From NCBI RefSeq assembly GCF_003992115.1, contig NZ_RQUX01000003.1:62001-126000 (forward strand): a DNA stretch of 64,000 bases, written 5' to 3'. This document shows, one piece after another, positions 46,552 through 55,126 of the stretch; within the stretch, counting starts at the first letter, position 1, and each line of letters opens with the position of its first letter. A program made the translations under genes and the position numbers. The notes under the pieces are model-generated. The model was not told where the DNA came from, ran no database searches, and was given only the letters and a program-made list of their open reading frames with translations. The stretch is from Veillonella ratti. GTDB taxonomy: Bacteria; Bacillota; Negativicutes; Veillonellales; Veillonellaceae.

Positions 46552-47885
46552 TAGTCGTCATCATTTCCCTTCTTACCGCGCAATATCAGGCGAATCGGGG
46601 TACCTTCAAAACCGAAGGACTCACGAAGTCTGTTTTCCAAGAAACGCATATAGGAGAAGTGAATTAATTCCGGTTCATTTACAAACAGTATAAAGGTCGG
46701 CGGTTTTACGGAAGCCTGCGTCATATAATAAATCTTCGGCAAACGACCGCTTCTGGACGGTACCGGATTGACGTTCTGTGCATCCGATAATACTTGGTTC
46801 AACACACTTGTAGAAATACGCATGTGTTGCTGTTCGGATACGAATTTAATTAAATCGGCTAAACGATGGATACGCTGTTTCGTCAATGCGGAAGCAAAAA
46901 GAATCGGCGCATAACGCAAAAAGCCCATTTCATCGTAAATATCTTCCGTGTAACGGATAGTCGTTTTATCGTCTTTTTCTACTAAATCCCATTTGTTGAC
47001 TACGATGATAATCCCTTTACCGGCTTCATGGGCATAACCAGCAATTTTCTTATCCTGCTCGGTAACACCGTCCACGCCGTCCAATACGAGAACAACGATG
47101 TCAGCTCTATCTACGGACCGTAAAGAACGAACGATACTGTAACGTTCTACCGGTGCATCGATTTTTGCTTTACGACGCATACCGGCCGTATCGATAAGCA
47201 CAAACTTCTGGCCCTCATGAGTCCAATGTGTATCGATGGAGTCACGAGTTGTACCGGCTACATCACTTACAATAACACGATCCTGACCCAATAAAGCATT
47301 TGTTAACGATGATTTACCTACATTCGGACGACCGATTAAAGCTACATGAATAGTATCTTCTTCATCTTCAGCCGTTGCCGAATCAGGGAAATGTTTTACC
47401 ACATCATCCAATAAATCGCCAAGGTTCATTAAGTTTTTAGCGGAAATACCGATAGGATCGCCAATACCTAAATTGTAAAATTCATAAATGTTGGCTTCCT
47501 GATTTACACTGTCAATTTTATTAACAACCAATAATACCGGTTTACCACTGGCACGCAAAATATTCGCTACTTCTTCGTCAGCCGGTACGATACCTTGTTT
47601 GCCGTCAACGACAAATAAAATAACATCCGCTTCTTCAATAGCAAGTTGCGCCTGTAAACGCATCATTTTAGGAATTACATGACTGTCGGCGGTGATGAAT
47701 TCAATCCCGCCCGTATCAATCATGGTAAATTCTCGGTTAAGCCATTCCGCATCGAAATAAATTCTATCACGCGTTACGCCCGGAATATCTTCAACAATGG
47801 AAATTCGTTTATTTACAATGGCGTTAAACAATGTAGATTTTCCCACATTAGGACGCCCTACCACTGCTACTAATGGTTTTGCCAT
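46551..47885 (-). CDS. der: Der (EngA), double-GTPase of 50S assembly
   Basis: Der has two tandem G domains, GRPNVGKSTLFN near residue 9 and GRPNVGKSSLTN near 185, each with DTGG/DTAG and NKxD motifs (NKID, NKWD), then a KH-like C-terminal domain (about 355-440). The 444-residue length is standard. It heads der-plsY-gpsA. Confidence 0.98.
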   Translation of the reverse strand: MAKPLVAVVGRPNVGKSTLFNAIVNKRISIVEDIPGVTRDRIYFDAEWLNREFTMIDTGGIEFITADSHVIPKMMRLQAQLAIEEADVILFVVDGKQGIVPADEEVANILRASGKPVLLVVNKIDSVNQEANIYEFYNLGIGDPIGISAKNLMNLGDLLDDVVKHFPDSATAEDEEDTIHVALIGRPNVGKSSLTNALLGQDRVIVSDVAGTTRDSIDTHWTHEGQKFVLIDTAGMRRKAKIDAPVERYSIVRSLRSVDRADIVVLVLDGVDGVTEQDKKIAGYAHEAGKGIIIVVNKWDLVEKDDKTTIRYTEDIYDEMGFLRYAPILFASALTKQRIHRLADLIKFVSEQQHMRISTSVLNQVLSDAQNVNPVPSRSGRLPKIYYMTQASVKPPTFILFVNEPELIHFSYMRFLENRLRESFGFEGTPIRLILRGKKGNDDD

Positions 47886-47965
47886 ATTGTCACCTCAATT
47901 TTTACACAAATTATCACACTATATTGTAACATATATAAAGCAATCCATAAAGAAGGGATAATGCA

Positions 47966-48005
47966 AAAGGAGCCATAAAGGGCCAAGCCCTTTACAGCTC
48001 CTTAT
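47966..48005 (-). terminator. Terminator after the ispH-S1 gene
   Basis: On the minus strand, AAGGAGCTGTAAAGGGC pairs with GCCCTTTATGGCTCCTTTT around a two- to four-base loop. It ends the scpA-to-ispH operon, 28 bases past the stop. Confidence 0.85.
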
Positions 48006-48032
48006 ATAAGCGCTACGCGCTATTGGTTACAA

Positions 48033-49940
48033 TTATTCAGCGTCGGATTCAGCTGTTGCAACTGGTTCCATTAACTCAGTTAAAGCAAGGCCAAGTTTCT
48101 TTTCATCTTTGTTAAGAGAAATAACTTTAACTTCTACTTCTTTACCACGAGTCAAGTAGTCTTCTACTTTAGCATTACGCTGTTTAGTGATCTGAGAAAT
48201 GTGAAGTAAACCTTGGATGTCGTCGTTAACAGCTACGAATGCACCGTAAGCTACCAAACGAACTACTTTACCGGTAAGAACGTCGCCAACTTTGATAGTT
48301 TCTTCAGCTACGTCCCATGGGCTCTTAGTCAATGCTTTCAAGGATAAGGAAAGTTTGTTGCTTTCTGCATCAAAGGATTGCAATTTAACTTCGATTTCCT
48401 GGCCTACGGACAATACGTCTTCAACGCGTTTGATTTTGTGCCAAGAAATGTCGGAAATGTGAAGTAAACCTTCGATACCACCGATATCAACGAAAGCACC
48501 ATAAGGCATAATTTTACGAACAATACCTTTATAGTTATCGCCAACATGAATGTTTTTCAAGGCTTCTTCCAATTTAGCCTGGCGAGCTACTTCCAATACA
48601 GCACGACGGGAAAGAACCAAACGGTTTTTCTTTTCGTCGATTTCCAATACCTTAGCTTCGAATTCAGTACCTACTAAGCTATCGAGAGATTTAACGAAGT
48701 GTACATCCCCTTGGGAAAGTGGAATAAAACCACGAAGGGATTTAACAGTTACAACAAGACCTGCAGGGATAGCGTCCACACCTTTACAGATGATTGGTTC
48801 GTCTTTTTCCTGAGCTTCCTGTACATACTGCCAATCTTCGTCTTTAGCCAAACGAGTGATGGACAAGTAGATAGGATTGTCTTCCTTGATGTGGTTCATA
48901 ATAACGGCTTTAATCTGATCGCCTTCTTTGAGCACGTCTTTAGCAGAGGCAGGTGCCGGATATGCGATTTCAGTACGATTCAAGGTTGCTTCTGTTTTGT
49001 AACCGAAAGAAACATATGCTTTGTCGTCTTCTACGGATACAACAGTACCTTCTACTACAGTGCCTTTCTTAAAGTCTTCTGCCCAGTCAGCTTCGTTAGC
49101 TAACAATTGTTCAAATTCATTCATTGTGTCAATGACCTCCTTAATTATCCAGTCGGGTGTCGATGCACCGGCTGTAACCCCTACCGTTTGAACATGGTTG
49201 AACCAGTCCAATTGTAATTCAGCAGCGGTCTCTATATGGTAAGTAGTACATCCAACGTCACGACAGACCTCTGCTAATCTGTTTGTGTTGCCGCTGTTCT
49301 TACCGCCTACCACAATCATAAGGTCCACCGTTTTTGCGAGTTCTACCGCCGAATTTTGACGTTCTTGAGTAGCTGTGCAAATCGTTTTGAAAACCTTTAG
49401 ATTTTGAGTTTTTTCCTCTAATATATCTATTATACTTTGAAATTTAAATTGTGAAAAGGTAGTTTGTACAACTACGCCCCTATTTTCCACGAAAGGCAGA
49501 ATTTTAGCTTCTTCTTCAGTTTCTATAACTATGCCTTTGTTTTGTGCCCATAAATTGATGCTAATTACCTCAGGATGCTTTTTTTCACCCAAAATGACAA
49601 GCGACATTCCCGAGTCAATGACCGATTTTGCATCTTGTTGAGCTTTTTTTACATGGGGACACGTTGCGTCCACCACTTTAAGTCCTTTATCGGTCGCTTC
49701 TTCATACACCGCCGGTCCCACGCCATGAGATCGAATGATTACTGTGCCGCCGGGAATTTCATCCAACGAATCCACGGCATACACGCCATGTTCTTCCAAA
49801 TTGGAAACCACTTGCGGATTATGAATGATAGGACCTAAGGTATAACTGCGCTCTAACTGATCTGATGTGTCTTGAGCCATATTAACAGCCCTCTTCACAC
49901 CATAACAAAAACCGCAATTTTCTGCAATACGAATTTCCAC
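48033..49940 (-). CDS. ispH: IspH-ribosomal protein S1 fusion
   Basis: The N-terminal half (about 1-280) is IspH (LytB), the Fe-S enzyme that makes IPP and DMAPP in the MEP pathway; it has AENCGFCYGVKRAV, the active-site DATCPHVKK block, and CTATQERQ. The C-terminal half (about 300-620) holds four S1 RNA-binding repeats, the last two with MPYGAFVDIGGIEGLLHISDIS and VAYGAFVAVNDDIQGLLHIS. Fusion of the two is known in Clostridia and Negativicutes. The start is GTG at 49940 with AAGGAG six bases upstream; the longest ORF begins inside plsC. Reading is open across the join. Confidence 0.95.
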   Translation of the reverse strand: MEIRIAENCGFCYGVKRAVNMAQDTSDQLERSYTLGPIIHNPQVVSNLEEHGVYAVDSLDEIPGGTVIIRSHGVGPAVYEEATDKGLKVVDATCPHVKKAQQDAKSVIDSGMSLVILGEKKHPEVISINLWAQNKGIVIETEEEAKILPFVENRGVVVQTTFSQFKFQSIIDILEEKTQNLKVFKTICTATQERQNSAVELAKTVDLMIVVGGKNSGNTNRLAEVCRDVGCTTYHIETAAELQLDWFNHVQTVGVTAGASTPDWIIKEVIDTMNEFEQLLANEADWAEDFKKGTVVEGTVVSVEDDKAYVSFGYKTEATLNRTEIAYPAPASAKDVLKEGDQIKAVIMNHIKEDNPIYLSITRLAKDEDWQYVQEAQEKDEPIICKGVDAIPAGLVVTVKSLRGFIPLSQGDVHFVKSLDSLVGTEFEAKVLEIDEKKNRLVLSRRAVLEVARQAKLEEALKNIHVGDNYKGIVRKIMPYGAFVDIGGIEGLLHISDISWHKIKRVEDVLSVGQEIEVKLQSFDAESNKLSLSLKALTKSPWDVAEETIKVGDVLTGKVVRLVAYGAFVAVNDDIQGLLHISQITKQRNAKVEDYLTRGKEVEVKVISLNKDEKKLGLALTELMEPVATAESDAE

Positions 49941-49950
49941 GCCTGACTCC

Positions 49951-50568
49951 TTATCGTTTAAAATCCGGATGAGCCGCCCGATAGTCAGCCATAAGACCTT
50001 CCAGAGCCACCCTGACTTTATCATTTAATTCGGCAATGGCTTCCGGTGTAGGTTTTGCTTTCGCTACGGGAATCGGTTTACCGATTACGGCCGCCACTTG
50101 ACCGCGTTTCATCTGATACGATCCCATAATAGCCACCGGCACTACAGGCACACCCGTACGAAGCGCCATCGAAGCTACGCCGTCATGGAATCGGCCCAAC
50201 GTATTATCCTTCTTTTGCCGGGTTCCTTCCGGAAAAATGCCGAGCACTAAATTATTCTTCAATAATCCCATAGCATGGCGAATGGCGATTTTATCCACGC
50301 CGCCACGTTTTAAAGGAAACGCGCCCAACCAGCGACAAAAGAAATTGGAAATCGGATTTTTAAATAATTCTTCTTTGGCCATAAAGCTTACATGGCGCGG
50401 CAGGGCACGCCCTACGATACACGGATCGTTGTTGCTCTTATGATTGGGAGCCACAATGACCGGCCCTTCTTTCGGGAAGTTTTCACGACCTACCACATCC
50501 GCTTTATAAATCCAACCATATACGACTTCAAAAGCCGAGCGCCATAAACATTCTGAAACTTTATCCAT
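49951..50568 (-). CDS. plsC: PlsC, 1-acyl-sn-glycerol-3-phosphate acyltransferase
   Basis: PlsC adds the second acyl chain to make phosphatidic acid. The acyltransferase motifs are visible: VAPNHKSNNDP (HxxxxD), LFKNPISNFFCRWLGAFPLKRGG, FPEGTRQKK and VPVVPVAIMGS. The 205-residue length is typical. It lies between cmk and ispH, the usual Firmicute order cmk-plsC-ispH-rpsA. Confidence 0.95.
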   Translation of the reverse strand: MDKVSECLWRSAFEVVYGWIYKADVVGRENFPKEGPVIVAPNHKSNNDPCIVGRALPRHVSFMAKEELFKNPISNFFCRWLGAFPLKRGGVDKIAIRHAMGLLKNNLVLGIFPEGTRQKKDNTLGRFHDGVASMALRTGVPVVPVAIMGSYQMKRGQVAAVIGKPIPVAKAKPTPEAIAELNDKVRVALEGLMADYRAAHPDFKR

Positions 50569-50582
50569 GAATACGCTCTCCT

Positions 50583-51257
50583 TTACTTTTCTGTTGCCGT
50601 AATCAATTGTACCATACGAGCAGCGGTTTCATCAAAAGATAAATTATCAGAATTGATAACTATCGCTTCCGGTACACATACAAGGGGTGATTCTTTGCGA
50701 TTCGTATCCATTTCATCGCGTGCCATAACACTTTCTTTAATCGTATCCAAGGATACGGACTCTTTATCCGGCGTTTCCAACCAGCGTCGTTTGGCGCGAG
50801 CTTCTACGGATGCCGTCAAATAAATTTTTAATTCCGCGTTAGGTAAAACCACCGACCCGATATCACGGCCGTCTAATATAACACCCCCTGCACTGGCCAT
50901 GGCACGTTGCTGTGCCACTAAAAAGTCGCGAACAGCCTTAATGGCTGCAATTTGTGATACGGCACCGTTTACCTCTTGCGTGCGAATTAAGGACGTTACA
51001 TCCTCACCATTCACAAACACCTTGAAAGCATCTTCGGTAGGTTCCATGCGTAGCGACAAGTCAGGCAATAAAGCTGCTACCGCCGCCTCATCGGTGGGAT
51101 TCACGCCGGCTTTTAAAACAGCCCACGTAACGGCCCGGTACATAGCCCCCGTATCAATATATAAATAGCCAAGCTGTTTGGCTACGGCTTTAGAAATACT
51201 ACTTTTACCGGCCCCCGCAGGACCGTCAACAGCTACCGCAATACGCTGTTTACTCAT
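50583..51257 (-). CDS. cmk: Cytidylate kinase
   Basis: Cmk phosphorylates CMP and dCMP. The P-loop is VDGPAGAGKSSISK, with LYIDTGAMYRAVTW and GRDIGSVVLP following. The longest ORF begins 117 bases earlier inside the flavoprotein gene; GAGAGGAG seven bases before the ATG at 51257 gives the standard 224-residue protein. Confidence 0.97.
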   Translation of the reverse strand: MSKQRIAVAVDGPAGAGKSSISKAVAKQLGYLYIDTGAMYRAVTWAVLKAGVNPTDEAAVAALLPDLSLRMEPTEDAFKVFVNGEDVTSLIRTQEVNGAVSQIAAIKAVRDFLVAQQRAMASAGGVILDGRDIGSVVLPNAELKIYLTASVEARAKRRWLETPDKESVSLDTIKESVMARDEMDTNRKESPLVCVPEAIVINSDNLSFDETAARMVQLITATEK

Positions 51258-51282
51258 CAAAAAACTCCTCTCCATAATATGC

Positions 51283-52536
51283 TTAGTCGGCTGCTTCACC
51301 GTGTACGGCATGCTGTGCCGCCACATAGCCGGTGGCAAACGCCGCCTGCAAATTGAAGCCCCCCGTAAAAGCATCTATATCCAATACTTCACCGGCACCG
51401 TAAAGTCCTGCAATCAATTTAGATTCCATTGTTTTCGGTACAAATTCCTTAACCGAAATGCCCCCCGCCGTTACAATGGCTTCCGCAATAGGTCGCATCT
51501 GTTTAAACGTCAAAGGCATATGTTGTAACACGTGAACCAAGCGTTGGCGCTCTTCACGGCTGATTTGATTAATAAATTTATCCGGCGTAAGATTCGCTAA
51601 CTCTATAATAACAGGAATTAAGCGTTGTGGTAAGAGGTCTTTTAAACCATTTGCCAATTGTTTTTTGGAATAGGTCACAAAATCTCGCTGCACACGCTGA
51701 TCCAGCTGCTCCACGGTCAGCGCCGGTTTCAAGTTAATTTCGAGTCGAATAGGACCTACATTCTTTTTCTTCATTAGCTTACCTACCGTATGACTCAAAG
51801 ATAATACGATTGGACCGGTAATGCCAAAATGAGTAAACATCATTTCACCGAATTGTTTAGCCTGCACTTTATCTTTAGCCACAGCCGACAATTCCACATT
51901 ACGAAGACTTAAACCCATTAAATCTTTAACCCACGCTTCCTTCGTCTCCAAAGGTACCAATGACGGACGTAAATCCGTCACCGTATGGCCCACCTCTTTG
52001 GCCATAGCATAGCCGTCACCGGTAGAACCGGTAAGCGGATAGGATAAACCGCCCGTAGCCAGAATAACGGCATCGCCATAATAAGTTTCTTTATCGGTAA
52101 CCACGCCTTGAACCTTATTGTCTTTTACAATAATATGCTTAACAGCTTCATTTAAATGTAAAATGCCGCCATAACCTTTATACACTCGCATAAACATATC
52201 GCGCACTTCAAGCGCCAAATCGGACACCGGAAAAACGCGGCCACCGCGCTCAACTTTAGTGGCGAGCTTCCATTCATGGAGTAAATCCAATAAATCGCGA
52301 TTATCAAACTGCTGATAGGTACTCATGAGGAACTTGCCATTCCCCGGTGTTTTCGCGATAAAATCACTGATAGGCGCATCATTGGTAATATTACAGCGGC
52401 CTTTGCCGGTAATGCCCATCTTTTTACCTATCATGTTCATTTTTTCAATCAGGGTCACCTTAGCGCCTTCACGAGCAGCAATAGTAGCTGCCATAAGACC
52501 GGCTGCACCGGCTCCCACTACAATGATATGTTTCAT
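51283..52536 (-). CDS. BaiN/HI0933-family flavoprotein
   Basis: This FAD protein has the Rossmann start IIVVGAGAAGLMAATIAAR, the family signature GRCNITND, and a C-terminal GGFNLQAAFATGYVAA FAD motif. The 417-residue length is typical of the NAD(P)/FAD-dependent oxidoreductases often named BaiN or YhiN; the substrate is unknown. It overlaps rluB by four bases. Confidence 0.92.
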   Translation of the reverse strand: MKHIIVVGAGAAGLMAATIAAREGAKVTLIEKMNMIGKKMGITGKGRCNITNDAPISDFIAKTPGNGKFLMSTYQQFDNRDLLDLLHEWKLATKVERGGRVFPVSDLALEVRDMFMRVYKGYGGILHLNEAVKHIIVKDNKVQGVVTDKETYYGDAVILATGGLSYPLTGSTGDGYAMAKEVGHTVTDLRPSLVPLETKEAWVKDLMGLSLRNVELSAVAKDKVQAKQFGEMMFTHFGITGPIVLSLSHTVGKLMKKKNVGPIRLEINLKPALTVEQLDQRVQRDFVTYSKKQLANGLKDLLPQRLIPVIIELANLTPDKFINQISREERQRLVHVLQHMPLTFKQMRPIAEAIVTAGGISVKEFVPKTMESKLIAGLYGAGEVLDIDAFTGGFNLQAAFATGYVAAQHAVHGEAAD

Positions 52537-53387
52537 GGTCGACCTCCGCCGGAACGACGTTTAGCACCACGCACCGCGCCGTTGCGACCGAACTGTTTTT
52601 TATTGTCTTTCGCCGGCATTTTTCGACCTTTAGCGCCGTCGCCGGTTCCTTTGCCGAACGGTAATTTGCAAAGTGCTTTTAACTGACGCAGCTCTTCCCC
52701 CGTAAGTTTACGATAAGCACCGCGTTTTACTCCGGCTAAGGTAAGACCGCCGTAAGCAATGCGTTTCAAGTTGTACACACTATATTTAAAATGCTCAAAC
52801 ATGCGGCGCACTTGACGATTACGACCTTCATGAATCGTAATTTCTATAAGCGACGTATTCGTCTTGGCGTCAAAACCATAATCCACAATTTCCGCCGGCA
52901 ACGTAGGACCATCTTCTAAAGTAATACCCGAACTCAATGCCTCCAAATGCTCGTCCAAAACACGACCTTTGATTTTCACTTCATAGGTCTTGGTCACACC
53001 TTGTGACGGATGCATCAAAGCCTGAGCCAAAGCACCGTCATTGGTGAATAACAACAAACCTTCCGTGTTGTAGTCAAGGCGACCTACCGGATATACACGG
53101 TTCTTAATGTCTTTCAAATAATCCATTACCGTAGCGCGTCCCTGCGGATCACCCACCGAAGTAATGCTACCTTTCGGCTTGTTAAAAATATAATATTCCA
53201 ATGCTTCCGGTTCAATGCGTTGTCCGTCAATTTTAACGCGGTCCACGGCTGGATTAATTTTAACCCCCAATTCCGTAACCTGACGACCGTTCACCTGTAC
53301 CTTCCCGGCCACGATTAATTCTTCTGCCTTGCGCCTTGATGCATAACCGCAGCGACTGATATATTTTTGCAAACGTTCTTGTTCCAT
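52533..53387 (-). CDS. rluB: RluB-type 23S rRNA pseudouridine synthase
   Basis: RluB-type enzymes make pseudouridine 2605 of 23S rRNA. An S4 domain (about 3-60: RLQKYISRCGYASRRKAEELI) precedes the catalytic domain with GRLDYNTEGLLLFTNDG (catalytic aspartate) and EGRNRQVRRMF. A lysine/arginine/glycine-rich tail of about 50 residues follows. AAAGGAG before the ATG at 53387 fixes the start; the longest ORF begins inside scpB. Confidence 0.94.
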   Translation of the reverse strand: MEQERLQKYISRCGYASRRKAEELIVAGKVQVNGRQVTELGVKINPAVDRVKIDGQRIEPEALEYYIFNKPKGSITSVGDPQGRATVMDYLKDIKNRVYPVGRLDYNTEGLLLFTNDGALAQALMHPSQGVTKTYEVKIKGRVLDEHLEALSSGITLEDGPTLPAEIVDYGFDAKTNTSLIEITIHEGRNRQVRRMFEHFKYSVYNLKRIAYGGLTLAGVKRGAYRKLTGEELRQLKALCKLPFGKGTGDGAKGRKMPAKDNKKQFGRNGAVRGAKRRSGGGRP

Positions 53388-53403
53388 AGTCTGCTCCTTT
53401 CCC

Positions 53404-54057
53404 TTATTCCATGATTTCATGAGCTTCATGAGCCTCAATCGTATTATTACTTTCACCCTCAATTACCGGACTTTTATGGTCTTCGTCGGCCTCAATAGTG
53501 TTACTTCTTTCAGCGGTAACTGCCACACCGTTATCGACGGCTACTTCACGTTTTAAGGTCTCCACCGATTCTATGCCGACACTGCGTAAAAATGTATCGG
53601 TCGTTCCGTACAATACAGGCCGGCCAATGCTTTCCTTACGACCCAGTTCCATAACTAAATCGCGGCTCACTAAATGCTTTAAAACTTTTTCACAATTCAC
53701 ACCGCGCACTTCTTCAATTTCACTTTTCGTAACCGGCTGCTTAAAGGCAATAACCGCCAAGGTTTCCATCGCTGCCGGTGACAAGCGGTCTTCCCGTTGG
53801 CGAATCTTACTCACATATTCACTGCTCTCCGGCGCACTGACAAGCTCGGCTCCAACGCCGCTTACTTTTAAACGGAGGCCACGTTTATCAACCACCAGCT
53901 GATTGGCATATTGCTCCAATAACGCTTCGGCCTCTTCCGTTGCACAATCAAATAGTTCGCCAAGCAGTGCGATAGGCACCGGTTTGGCTGCGGAAAAAAG
54001 AACTGCTTCCAAATGGGCGAGCAGCGATGTATCGCTTGGCTGATTCACATCTGTCAT
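53404..54057 (-). CDS. scpB: ScpB, condensin accessory subunit
   Basis: ScpB is the winged-helix dimer that joins ScpA and SMC to condense chromosomes. The 217 residues have LEAVLFSAAKPV, SPAAMETLAVIAFKQPVTKSEIEEVRGV and GRPVLYGTTDTFL. A 45-residue acidic tail with repeated HE motifs is unusual in length. It follows scpA at 121 bases. Confidence 0.95.
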   Translation of the reverse strand: MTDVNQPSDTSLLAHLEAVLFSAAKPVPIALLGELFDCATEEAEALLEQYANQLVVDKRGLRLKVSGVGAELVSAPESSEYVSKIRQREDRLSPAAMETLAVIAFKQPVTKSEIEEVRGVNCEKVLKHLVSRDLVMELGRKESIGRPVLYGTTDTFLRSVGIESVETLKREVAVDNGVAVTAERSNTIEADEDHKSPVIEGESNNTIEAHEAHEIME

Positions 54058-54178
54058 AGTTTGTTACTCACCTTTCTAACTAATATACGCTTTCTTATGT
54101 AATATCTTAATCTAGTCGATTTAATAGCTATTCCTGTATTCAATAGTACGCATAACCAAAAATCTATTATAAACTGAA

Positions 54179-54916
54179 CTAGACAATTTCACTGACTAAA
54201 GTTACATCCTTTAACGAACCGTCATTAGGGCCTTCCGTCACTGAGTGTATAGTAAAAATCTGACGCTTCAATAATTCCAAAACAGCTATAAACATAGTCA
54301 CTTTGGCGGCCCGCACAGTTACCTCATTAAGTAAAGCTACAAAACTGAATCGGCGTTGTTGTTTGGCCCTCATAAGCAAGGAATCAATCGTATCTTCCAA
54401 ACTGTAAGCTTCTTTTTCCACCTTTACCTTTGGCGGTTCCGGCACCGTTTCATCCACTCGATCAATGCAAGATTTAAATAAACTGTACAATTGGGCAATG
54501 TCAAAACGAAATACCGTTTCCTGCCCCCATTGACTCAACGAATCGGGCCGGCTAAAACTCTGACTACTCGCCTCTGATCGTTCGGTTAGAGCCTCGGTTA
54601 ACTCCTTGATTTGCTTATATTCAAGCAAATTAGCCACCAATTCGTCACGGGGATCCTCTTCTTCTTCCGGATTGAGTGGTGCGTTTCTTGGCAATAGCAT
54701 GCGGGATTTAATCTGTAACAGCGTAGCCGCCATAACCAAAAACTCACTGCTGTAATGAATATCAAAGGTTTGCCATTCTTCGAGCTGCGCCATATATTGC
54801 GACGTAATTTCCACAATGGGAATGTCGTAAATATCTATTTTATGTTTTTCTATCAAATGGAGTAATAAATCCAATGGCCCTTCAAAAACGGCCAGCTTAT
54901 ACTCATAGGGTTTCAT
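54179..54916 (-). CDS. scpA: ScpA, condensin kleisin subunit
   Basis: ScpA bridges the SMC heads. The 245 residues start KPYEYKLAVFEGPLDLLLHLIEKHKIDIYDIPI and show DIHYSSEFLVMAATLLQIKSRMLLP, both family hallmarks, with a C-terminal winged helix (about 165-245). Two ATGs are adjacent; the second, at 54916, has AGGAG at the better spacing of five bases. Confidence 0.96.
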   Translation of the reverse strand: MKPYEYKLAVFEGPLDLLLHLIEKHKIDIYDIPIVEITSQYMAQLEEWQTFDIHYSSEFLVMAATLLQIKSRMLLPRNAPLNPEEEEDPRDELVANLLEYKQIKELTEALTERSEASSQSFSRPDSLSQWGQETVFRFDIAQLYSLFKSCIDRVDETVPEPPKVKVEKEAYSLEDTIDSLLMRAKQQRRFSFVALLNEVTVRAAKVTMFIAVLELLKRQIFTIHSVTEGPNDGSLKDVTLVSEIV

Positions 54917-54946
54917 CATATCTCCTTACGATTCGGCAAACAAATA

Positions 54947-54967
54947 AGAGGGGTTATACGCCCCTCT
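54947..54967. other. Hairpin in the scpA leader
   Basis: AGAGGGG (54947-54953) and CCCCTCT (54961-54967) pair perfectly around a seven-base loop, 30 bases upstream of the scpA start. Neither strand has a strong T-run. It could affect scpA translation or act as a weak terminator. Confidence 0.5.
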
Positions 54968-55002
54968 TTATGTTGTCACGAAGTCTCGATAACCTTTTTT
55001 TA

Positions 55003-55032
55003 ATTGTATCATAGAAAAATAGCATTTAACAA
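55003..55032 (-). promoter_or_regulatory. Candidate scpA promoter
   Basis: TTGTTA (55032-55027, minus), an 18-base spacer and TACAAT (55008-55003), upstream of the leader hairpin. Confidence 0.5.
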
Positions 55033-55104
55033 CCGTCAAAGTATGTAAAAAAGCATATTAAACCTTGTATTTTTACTATATTTCTGCTATCGTATTGATG
55101 TTAT

Positions 55105-55110
55105 TATAAT
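55105..55110 (+). promoter_or_regulatory. -10 element of the eptA-like gene
   Basis: TATAAT lies 16 bases before the start codon; no good -35 is seen (TTCTGC at 17 bases). The leader would be about ten bases and hold AAAGGA. Confidence 0.35.
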
Positions 55111-55126
55111 ATAAAGGAAATGCGTT

